A DNA stretch of 64,000 nt from Candidatus Copromonas faecavium (nom. illeg.) (GTDB lineage: Bacteria > Bacillota > Clostridia > Lachnospirales > Lachnospiraceae): NCBI GenBank assembly GCA_018712915.1, contig DVGC01000032.1, positions 1-64,000 on the forward strand, written 5' to 3'. Shown here piece after piece: positions 30,174 to 38,400 of this stretch; within the stretch, counting starts at the first letter, position 1; each line of letters opens with the position of its first letter. The notes beneath the pieces are model-generated. The model was given only the letters and a program-made list of their open reading frames with translations. It had not been told where the DNA came from and made no database searches. Made by a program: the position numbers and the translations under genes.

Positions 30174-30485
30174 ATGGTCATCCCATTATGTAATCTTTCG
30201 CCCGGCCATAAAGCGCAAATTCTCTGTCTCACAGACTGCAAAACCATGGCGGATCGGCTTTTCGACCTTGGTTTTACGCCGGGCTCCATCATAACCTGCG
30301 TTCTGAAAAGACCAGGAGGGCAGATCGCCGCTTATCTGGTTCGGGGAGCGGTCATCGCTTTAAGGCGGGAGGACAGCAGACTGATTCTGGCAGAGCAGCT
30401 TCCCTGCGAGGACAGCTCTCCCGTTCTTCCGGCCAGAAATCTGCCGTTTCTCCAGAAAACCGCCGAAAGAAAGGTTCCGTCATGA
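30174..30485 (+). CDS. feoA: Ferrous iron transport protein A
   Basis: This 103-residue protein has an SH3-like FeoA domain in residues 1-75 (MADRLFDLGFTPGSII) and a longer Pro/Ser-rich tail than usual. It is a small cytoplasmic partner of FeoB. The ribosome site is weak (GGGTAATT). Its end overlaps the feoB start by 4 bases (ATGA), so the two are coupled. Confidence 0.87.
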   Translation: MVIPLCNLSPGHKAQILCLTDCKTMADRLFDLGFTPGSIITCVLKRPGGQIAAYLVRGAVIALRREDSRLILAEQLPCEDSSPVLPARNLPFLQKTAERKVPS

Positions 30486-32548
30486 CCCGGCGCATTGCCC
30501 TCGTCGGCAATCCCAATGTAGGAAAAAGCACCATTTTCAATGCCCTCACCGGCCTTCATCAAAAAACGGCCAACTGGGCCGGCGTGACGGTTTCCGGCGC
30601 CCAGGGCACTTTTTTTGTGGACGGAATCTCCTTTTCCGTCACCGACCTGCCGGGCATTTATTCTCTCCGTGTCCGCTCCGCAGAGGAAGCCGTAACCAGA
30701 GATTTTCTTCTTCGGGAGCCCTGTGACTACGTGCTTGTCATCTGCGATGCCACCTGTCTGGAACGGGGACTGTATCTGCTAAAGCAGGTGGCTGCCCTTC
30801 TCACCGGGCGAATGATCCGAGCCGGGCAGGAAGATACGGCATTCCAGACAGAGCAGGAAGGAGCGGATATTCCCCTGGCCCCGGCAGAACCGGCGGTGCA
30901 GGATGTTCCCCTCACCCTGGCGGAATCGGCGGCGCAGGATATTCCTCCCGCTCCGACAGAATCGGCGGCGCCGCCGGTTCCCCGGCTTCTTCTCTGCGTC
31001 AACCTCTGCGACGAGGCCGAACGCAAAGGAATACGGATTGACTTTTCTGCGCTGGAACACAGTCTTGGAATCCCGGTCGTGCCTGCCAAAGCCAGAGAAC
31101 ACCAGGGGTTAAACCGCCTGCTGCAGATTCTGTCCTGTCTGGAGCAGACGGATGCAGACAAAGGAGACGGGAGTACAAATAGCCGGAGAGAAAATGGCAG
31201 CGAACCGGAAAAGGAGTTCCTTCGACTGCCCCGTCCCTTTTCTCCGGAGGCATTGGCCCATCAAACTGTGCAGTATACAAAAAACAATTACAGGAAACAG
31301 GAGGAAATCCTGGACCGGTTCCTTACGGGCCCTGTAACCGGAAATCTTACCATACTGCTTCTTTTGATGGCCGTTTTCTGGCTGACCATAACCGGGGCCA
31401 ACTATCCCTCAGCCATTCTGCATGACTGGCTGTTTTCGCTGGAAGACGTTCTCTGGCAGGCAGCGGATGCTCTGTCGGCGCCCCCGTGGCTCGCTGACGC
31501 CCTGATCCTTGGCGTTTACCGGGTAACCGCCTGGATCGTCTCCGTCATGCTGCCGCCCATGGCCATTTTCTTTCCCCTGTTTACCCTGCTTGAGGATCTG
31601 GGGTATCTGCCAAGAGCCGCCTTCTGCATGGACAGTGCCTTCCAGAAATGCCGGGCCTGCGGGAAGCAGTGCCTGACCATGGCCATGGGACTGGGCTGCA
31701 ACGCCGCCGGGGTCACAGGCTGCCGGATCATCGATTCTCCAAGAGAACGGCTGATTGCCATTCTGACCAACAGCCTGGTACCCTGTAATGGAAGGTTTCC
31801 CCTGCTGATTACCATGATTACATTATTCATGGCCGGACAGGCAAAATCTGCTGCCGGGTGGAAAAATACCATTCTTTCCGCCCTTTTGCTGACGGCCCTG
31901 ATTCTTCTCAGCTTCGGCATATCCCTGGGTGCTTCCTGGCTGCTGTCCCACACCTTGCTTAGAGGATTTCCTTCCTTTTTCACCCTGGAGCTGCCGCCCT
32001 ATCGGAAACCGCAAATAGGAAGAATCCTGATCCGTTCCATTCTGGATCGGACGCTTTTCGTTCTGGGGAGGGCCATAACGGCTGCGGCACCAGCAGGATT
32101 GCTGATTTGGCTTCTGGCCAATCTTACATTGGGCGGAGACAGCCTTTTGTCCATCCTGTCCGGTGTCCTCGATCCGCTGGGAAAGCTCATGGGACTGGAC
32201 GGAGTCATTCTGATGGCTTTCCTCTTAGGCTTCCCGGCCAACGAAATTGTCCTTCCCATCATCCTGATGGCCTATCTTCAAACCGGCAGCCTGACATCCC
32301 TGGAGGACAGTACCTCCCTCTATGAAATCCTGTCTGCCCACGGGTGGACCATAAAAACCATCGCCTGCATGGCCGTCTTTACTTTGTTTCACTGGCCCTG
32401 CGCCACCACCTGCATGACCATAAAAAAAGAGACCGGGAGTCTGAAATGGACTCTGGTCTCCATCTTGCTGCCGGCCGTCACCGGCTTTATTCTCTGCATC
32501 CTGCTTTCCGGATGCTGGGAACTTCTTTTTCCGGTCAGCGGGAACTAA
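30482..32548 (+). CDS. feoB: Ferrous iron transport GTPase B with a tandem-repeat insertion in its G domain
   Basis: This 688-residue Fe(II) transporter begins with a GTPase domain: G1 GNPNVGKS (9-16), G2 WAGVTV, G3 DLPG (55-58), G4 NLCD (174-177). A membrane domain of about eight to ten helices follows, with Cys/Pro-rich FeoB signatures such as LEDLGYLPRAAFCMD. Between G3 and G4, residues 130-165 are three 12-residue tandem repeats (IPLAPAEPAVQD and variants), encoded by a 36-bp DNA repeat. This insertion is not part of the normal fold, and the frame stays open. Confidence 0.9.
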   Translation: MTRRIALVGNPNVGKSTIFNALTGLHQKTANWAGVTVSGAQGTFFVDGISFSVTDLPGIYSLRVRSAEEAVTRDFLLREPCDYVLVICDATCLERGLYLLKQVAALLTGRMIRAGQEDTAFQTEQEGADIPLAPAEPAVQDVPLTLAESAAQDIPPAPTESAAPPVPRLLLCVNLCDEAERKGIRIDFSALEHSLGIPVVPAKAREHQGLNRLLQILSCLEQTDADKGDGSTNSRRENGSEPEKEFLRLPRPFSPEALAHQTVQYTKNNYRKQEEILDRFLTGPVTGNLTILLLLMAVFWLTITGANYPSAILHDWLFSLEDVLWQAADALSAPPWLADALILGVYRVTAWIVSVMLPPMAIFFPLFTLLEDLGYLPRAAFCMDSAFQKCRACGKQCLTMAMGLGCNAAGVTGCRIIDSPRERLIAILTNSLVPCNGRFPLLITMITLFMAGQAKSAAGWKNTILSALLLTALILLSFGISLGASWLLSHTLLRGFPSFFTLELPPYRKPQIGRILIRSILDRTLFVLGRAITAAAPAGLLIWLLANLTLGGDSLLSILSGVLDPLGKLMGLDGVILMAFLLGFPANEIVLPIILMAYLQTGSLTSLEDSTSLYEILSAHGWTIKTIACMAVFTLFHWPCATTCMTIKKETGSLKWTLVSILLPAVTGFILCILLSGCWELLFPVSGN
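30869..30976 (+). repeat. 36-bp tandem repeat (3 units) inside feoB
   Basis: Units at 30869-30904, 30905-30940 and 30941-30976, each coding a 12-residue block of the form [IV]Pxxxx[AE]xxAxx. Copies differ by a few bases. Because the period is a multiple of 3, copy number can change without breaking the frame. Confidence 0.8.
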
Positions 32549-32554
32549 TGCTTC

Positions 32555-32690
32555 CAGGTGCCGGTACCCGTTCGGTATCGGGACACATTCTATACCGGAA
32601 TCCGTTCTGTACAGGCACCTGACTTTCAAAACCATCTTCTTTCTGCCAGGAAGTCTGCATTCCGACCTGCAGGCCAGCGGGCTTCCTGTC
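32555..32690. other. Inverted repeats between feoB and the reductase gene
   Basis: CAGGTGCC (32555-32562) pairs with GGCACCTG (32614-32621) and encloses further short inverted pieces around GGTATCGGG. A second pair CAGGAAG/CTTCCTG spans about 32648-32688. Neither has a clear T-run. They may form the 3' ends of the two convergent transcripts. Confidence 0.4.
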
Positions 32691-32712
32691 TTCTGCCGAA
32701 GGAACTCACTTT

Positions 32713-33825
32713 TTAAGGAAGGGGCTCCTTTGCTTCTTCCTCCATCAGAGTGCTTCTCACCATCCTGGAAAACCGCCGGATCCGTTCCTCAATTCCCGGC
32801 AGGGACAGAGCTGCCCCCGCATGATTGGCCGTCTCCATCATACAGAAATTGCCTGGCAGGAAAAAGGTCTTGTTCATATTCAGGGCCGTGGCAATCTGAC
32901 CTGCCAGCAAATCGCTGCCGGAGTAGCCGGATACAATAATCGCGAACACGGCTTTGTCGTAGAATCTCGTAGTACGGAACAGCGCCGTCAGCCGGTTGAT
33001 AAACGCCGTCAGATTGGCCGAGAGCGCATCGTTATAATTGGGGCAGAGAAGAAGGAGACCATCTGCCCATTTTACCGCAGGGTACACATCATCCACAATG
33101 GGGCCTCCATAAAAGCACTGCCCACGCTCTCCAAAATGAAGACACATCTGATACGGGCAGCCGGAGCAGTCCACCAGCGTTCCGTTCCTTAAATTCACTT
33201 CCCGGATTTCCACACCGGAAAGCTGTTCCTTTACCTGATCCCAGAGTGCCAGCGTGTTGGAGGTTTTATGATTGGACGCATGAAGCACCAGAAGATGGGG
33301 TGTTTTCTTCCGCTCCCAGGAAAAATCTAACAGCTGCCTGACAAGAATTCCGGCGCTGTTCCGATAAGCTCCCATCCGGTCTGTTCCCATATTGGAAGCC
33401 TGAACGAGAAAATTATCCAGAGATTTCGTTCCCTCTACCAGAGGGCGGCCCACGAAACCGCAGCCGGCCATAGACGCAGCCACCGCCAGTTCTCTTGCCG
33501 CAGCCTTTGTATAAAATTCGCTTCCCGCATCGATCACCATCCCGGCCAGTGAGCCGGAAAGTACCTGTTCTCCTGAGCGCAGCCAGGCCAGAATTTCATA
33601 ATACTCCCGGTTGATTCCATAATTTCCCAGAGGCACGGCAAAAAGGAGCCTGCGGCCTTTCAGACACAGGGGCCTTTCTTTTAAAACGCCAATCTCATCA
33701 AAAATCTCTGCCTCCGCCCCCTTAAGGGCAAAGTCCAGCACTTCTTCCAGCCGTTCTCTGGCGGCCTCACTTTTTCTTCCCGGATATAAAACTGCCAAAG
33801 ACTTCTGCCTTTTCTCTGCTTCCAT
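32713..33825 (-). CDS. Double flavodoxin-fold NADPH-dependent FMN reductase family protein
   Basis: This 370-residue protein has two flavodoxin-like halves. Residues 8-170 (KSLAVLYPGR..) look like a degenerate copy. Residues 180-370 (HLLVLHASNHKTSNT) form an FMN-reductase domain with the cysteine cluster DCSGCPYQMCLHFGERGQC and PIVDDVYPAVKWADG typical of clostridial iron-sulfur flavoproteins. I chose the ATG at 33825 because GGAGG lies 8 bases before it. An open frame to 34005 would add five 11-residue repeats and is treated as noncoding. It may use flavin to reduce an unknown substrate. It is the last gene of the three-gene minus-strand group led by the 1618-residue protein. Confidence 0.7.
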   Translation of the reverse strand: MEAEKRQKSLAVLYPGRKSEAARERLEEVLDFALKGAEAEIFDEIGVLKERPLCLKGRRLLFAVPLGNYGINREYYEILAWLRSGEQVLSGSLAGMVIDAGSEFYTKAAARELAVAASMAGCGFVGRPLVEGTKSLDNFLVQASNMGTDRMGAYRNSAGILVRQLLDFSWERKKTPHLLVLHASNHKTSNTLALWDQVKEQLSGVEIREVNLRNGTLVDCSGCPYQMCLHFGERGQCFYGGPIVDDVYPAVKWADGLLLLCPNYNDALSANLTAFINRLTALFRTTRFYDKAVFAIIVSGYSGSDLLAGQIATALNMNKTFFLPGNFCMMETANHAGAALSLPGIEERIRRFSRMVRSTLMEEEAKEPLP

Positions 33826-33849
33826 CACCGATTCCTCCATCCTGCTGCC

Positions 33850-33996
33850 CTCATACCTCCCGGCCTCCCAACTTTCCGTCTTCCGACTCCGGCCTGCAGG
33901 CGCCCTGCCGTTCACCGGATGCCGGCCTGCATACAGCCTGTCATCCGCCGGACTTCGGCCCGCAGGCACCCTTCCATCCACCAGGCTCCGGCCCGC
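33850..33996. repeat. 33-bp tandem repeat (about 5 units) before the reductase gene
   Basis: On the plus strand each unit begins near CCGGCCTGC. In the minus-strand frame the period is exactly 11 codons, with AGR recurring (AGRSLVDGRVP, AGRSPADDRLY, AGRHPVNGRAP and two worn copies). The frame is open and continuous with the reductase, so translation from an upstream start cannot be fully excluded. Confidence 0.75.
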
Positions 33997-34074
33997 CTGA
34001 ATCATACCTCACCGCTTTTGCTCCCTTATCCAGACCGCCGTATCGCCTGATTCCTCAGAAACGTCCCGAATTTC

Positions 34075-35373
34075 CTACACGATCGCCGCCAGGTTCCGTT
34101 CTGCCGTCAGAATTCTTTCATATAAGGACTCTGGCAGCCGCAGAATTTCCGTTTCCAGTCCATGAGCCGTGTACCGGTTCTTAACTCCCATATAAACCCC
34201 GCCAAGGAACACGGAACCGCAGTGCCACTGCCCCCTCAGCGCCATCAGAATGGACAGCGCACCGGAGGAAAAGGCGGGGGCCACGAAGGGCTTGTAACCG
34301 ATGCTTCGCATATACAGATTGGCCGTCACCGTCAGCTGCGTCAGTTCCTTTGACAGCGCATCATCATAATGCTCAATAGAATCTGCAATCACCAGATCCT
34401 GTCCGTGAGGACCGAAGGAACGCCCCTCCGTTAAAAACCTGGAAAATCGCTCATCCCGTTTGGCATAATAGGCCGCACGTGCATTCATAACCCCAAGGCC
34501 AAATCCCTGAATCTGCTCCGGAAGAAGACCCATCCAGTCAAACTCCCCATTTTCATTTTTATTGCTCTCCAGGAAAGCCGTTTTGGCCAGCGGATCCACC
34601 GGATCGGAAACTGCACAAAATAATCCCCGAAAGTTCTTTTCCCTGGCCATTCTGGCATACATCGCCATGATTTTCGCATTATTTTCAAACTGATACATCC
34701 GCACATCCTTGATGCCGGAATCCACCGGAGGAATCCCCTTGGAGGCTACAAAGACGAACACATCACAGTCAAAAAGCCGTTCCGGCGGCACCACATCCAC
34801 CGGCGGCAGTGCATCATAATCCCAGGGATAAGCAATCTGATTCACCTCAAATTCCCATCGGGACGTGACGTTTTCCGAAAGATCACAGATTCCGATGGAA
34901 GAAATCACATCTCCCCCAAGAAGATGCAGACCCGTTAACAGCATGCTGCCCACATCTCCGATGGCCAGCACATGAACCCGCTTCCTCCCTTCCCTGGGCC
35001 GCCATGTTAAAATTTCCTCAAACCGGGGATGGGCACAGTTGACTGCGCGCACCTTTCCTGCATCAATCAGTTTATCCACCCAGCCAGGAAGCTGTTCCCA
35101 GCCTCCACCATTTTCCTGCTTGCCGTTTCCCTGCTTATTTTTTGCCAGCCTGTTTTTCTCCAGCTCATTTTTATTCAGCCAGGCCACACTTTCCGTGTCA
35201 GCCATTAAAAGATCCCGGTCGTTCACCAGAAAGGACGCCCGGCAGCTTCCAGGCTCCCTGGAAAAAAGCCAGGTAAGCTCCGCAGCTTCCTGCGGCTCGC
35301 TGATTTTCTCAAAGGGAAGTCCTTCCTCATTGCTGAAGCAGATCGTTTCCCCGATTCGATAATATTGTATCAT
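34075..35373 (-). CDS. Divergent lactate/malate dehydrogenase-like protein
   Basis: This 432-residue protein has an unknown N-terminal part (1-130) and then a dehydrogenase fold. A Rossmann NAD site VLAIGDVGSML lies near residue 139. AVSDPVDPLAKTAF resembles the NPVD motif, GLGVMNARAAYYA sits where the substrate Arg lies, and FGPHGQDLV sits where the catalytic His lies in GEHG. It is longer than normal LDH/MDH (about 310-330). The start is the ATG at 35373, preceded by GGAGGTCAGT; a frame extension to 35466 has no such site. It follows the giant HD/nucleotidyltransferase gene by 122 bp. The substrate is unknown. Confidence 0.65.
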   Translation of the reverse strand: MIQYYRIGETICFSNEEGLPFEKISEPQEAAELTWLFSREPGSCRASFLVNDRDLLMADTESVAWLNKNELEKNRLAKNKQGNGKQENGGGWEQLPGWVDKLIDAGKVRAVNCAHPRFEEILTWRPREGRKRVHVLAIGDVGSMLLTGLHLLGGDVISSIGICDLSENVTSRWEFEVNQIAYPWDYDALPPVDVVPPERLFDCDVFVFVASKGIPPVDSGIKDVRMYQFENNAKIMAMYARMAREKNFRGLFCAVSDPVDPLAKTAFLESNKNENGEFDWMGLLPEQIQGFGLGVMNARAAYYAKRDERFSRFLTEGRSFGPHGQDLVIADSIEHYDDALSKELTQLTVTANLYMRSIGYKPFVAPAFSSGALSILMALRGQWHCGSVFLGGVYMGVKNRYTAHGLETEILRLPESLYERILTAERNLAAIV

Positions 35374-35495
35374 ACTGACCTCCTGTCCATCTTTATAAGG
35401 AAGCGCCGCCCAGGGGCTGCGCTTCCTGCATCCCGTTCCTTTCACGCTCGGCCGTGGTTTTCTCACCGCCGGCTTCGTTCTTTTCTCCGGCGTTC

Positions 35496-38400
35496 TTATA
35501 CCTGTCCAGTCATAAATTCCCGCATTCTTCCAAGAATTTCCAGATCTGCCTCCAGATACTCCGACGCCGCCAGATTTTCATCATAATTCATGCAGCTTCC
35601 TTTATCCGGACAAAGCGGCAGAATTACGGCCTCCGGCAGTCTAGAAAGAGTCAGGTTCTTGGAAAACTGCTTCCTGTATTCCGTCTCCAGAATCTGCAGC
35701 AAATCTCTGGCATTTTCAATGCAGACTGATGAAAAATCAAACAGTGCCTCCCGGCTGCAGCCCTCCAGCTTCGGCGTAGCATAAGGAAGAATCATATTAA
35801 TCGAAGGCTGAAGTCCAGCCACCTTCATCTCCGGTCTGCGGACCGTATCGCCTCCCACAAAGGGGTAAAGCGTCGACTCCACAAACCACTGCCGCAAATT
35901 GGGCATGGAATAAATTCCTTCTACCGGCAGCTTGAAGCACTGCATCAAATCACGTCCATAACCGGAAATCACCCCGACAACAACCTTCTTAATGGGAATC
36001 CCCGCTTCCCGCAGGCTGGGAGCCAGAGCCTGAAGCCGGTCCGCCTTATGAACCAGATCATCCACCAGAATGACCGGACGGTCGAAGGATTTGATGGTTT
36101 CAATCTGGCTCTTCAAAGGTGAGTAATAAGGGAACGGCTCGATGGAATAGCTGGATAAATCCGGCTCATAAACCTTATCCGTATGGAGTGTTTTGGTTAC
36201 TGTATTGGGAACCACCTTTCCCCGGAGAATCTTTCCGAAGGGAACGCACATGTTCTCTCCCAGCCTCCTGGGAACCACCGGCTCCTGAGGCACCTGGTTC
36301 AGCTCCGTAATCCGATTCACCAGCCGGTGATGCATCACCGCCGAAGACAGGGACAAAACCAGATTTCCCGGATACAGACGGGTCATGGCCAGCTGCAGCT
36401 TCCGGTGATTCCTCTCAATCATCTCCTGTACCGCCGGATTGCTGGCAAAGGGCTCCTTGATCGTCGTTTCCAGATTATGAAGCAGCAAAAGAGGCTCATG
36501 CATATCCACCATGTAAATGACCCGTTTATCATTGTCGTCAGACATGACAGGCCGCTTAAAGCCCTGACGCTCCAGAGCAGAAACGGCTTCCTCCGACACA
36601 AGATTCCTCTCGCTTACGAACAGCGCAAAGCTTCCATTTTTCTCCAGAGCCCGGCTGATCACCTCCACCAGAAGAAGCTGGGAAATGTCATGAATGAAAG
36701 TTCCGTCGAAGAAGTCCTCCTGCCGGAAATAAATTCCCGTAATGAAAAGAACTTCCCGGCTGGTCTTTCTGCGGACCGCATTGGCCAGTTCCATGTTCTT
36801 CAGAATACCGAACAGCTCATCCGACTTCAGTTCCCGGAAGCTGACGAATCCGGCGGGACGGCCGCCGTCCATGGAATTTCTCAGAATCAGCAGCCGGTCT
36901 TTTTCCTGGGCAATTCTTGCCGAGACAGACACCCGTTCCGGATGGCGGGAAAGAACCGTATTGGACAGCTCTTCCAGAAGTCTTTCATTTTCTCCCGTTC
37001 CATCCTCAAAGGAAACCGCTTTGGCCCGGAGAATCGGCTTAAATTCCGGCTCCCTGAGATAAAGGCCTTTATGGTAAATATATTCCTGAACCACCGGGTC
37101 AATCAAGGTGGAAATATCCCGGTTATTGTCAATGTTTTCCCGAATCTTCGTGGAACTGATTTCCTCCAGGTTGGGCGGCAGCTCCAGCTCCACCACCCGT
37201 CCGGTAATCCTGTCATACAAATCCTCCGGATGGGCCTCTCCCGCCCGGCGGAATACAATATGATTCATGCTGTGGATGGAATATTCTTCCGGTTCTTTCT
37301 TATAGGAACTGGCGTTATGAATCACATCCGAACCCACTACGATATAAAGCTCCTGCTCGGCAAAGGTTTCCCTGAGCCGCTTTAAGTCCTTGGGATTGGC
37401 AATGTTGACCGGCGCATCATCCGGAAACAGATGTACATAAAACTCATCGGCCACCGACATGTTGACAATCTGGCGGCGTACCAGATGGGGCTGGGTCTTC
37501 TTGGACCAGGAGAACTCATCCACCGCCAGGAACACGGTAAAGCCCATTTCCCGAATCTTTCTGGCAATCTCCTTATGGGACAGCGTGAAGGGATCGAAGG
37601 TGCCGGGGAAAAAGGCCACCCGGTCTCTCCCCATTAAGCTTACATCACCGCCAAACAGCTGATACCGGGAAATAAACCGGCTCACGTGGGACAAAGTTGC
37701 CGCCCGGTAGTAAAGACTTAACTCCCCGCCCCGGTACTCGTTCAGCAAAAACAGAAGCTTTTTGGAGCAGAGGGAAAACAGCTCATTTTTATCCCTCTCC
37801 GCCATATGTTCCGAGCCGAAGACATGCTGTCCAATGACCAGCATGGCCTCCTGGCGTACCTGCTCCCTGTAGTTGGCCAGGCAGCCCAAAATCAGCCCCA
37901 GCAGATGATGGCGGCGTTCCTTTGCCGTTTCTTCAGGCTCCTCAAACCGTCCCGGATACCGGGAGTAGCACTCCAAAAGTACCCCAAGAGTGTCGAGAGC
38001 CACCGATACGATCCGTTCATTGGCATTGGCCAGAAGAATATGAAGCCGCTCAATTAAATCATCCAGCTGCTCCGGCGGCAGCCAGAGGGCAAACTCTCCC
38101 AGATATTCGGGAATGTATTTGGAAAATTCATATTCTCCCACTTCCAGTCCTTTTAAAAGCTCCACAGCAATCTCATTGCACTGATCCGTCGTCAGAAGAT
38201 GAGCCAGGCGCAAAAGAGCATGGCCTGCGTCATGACGCACTCCCACATGCTCGCTGACCTTAATCAGGTTGGAAAAATGGGCACAGATATGAAGCAGATG
38301 CTCCCTTCTTCCATGATCCACCTGGTCCACCAGAAGCTTAATGTTCACCGCCTTGATAATCCAGGGCGTGGAAGACTTTAAATTCTCCAGGAAAATATCG

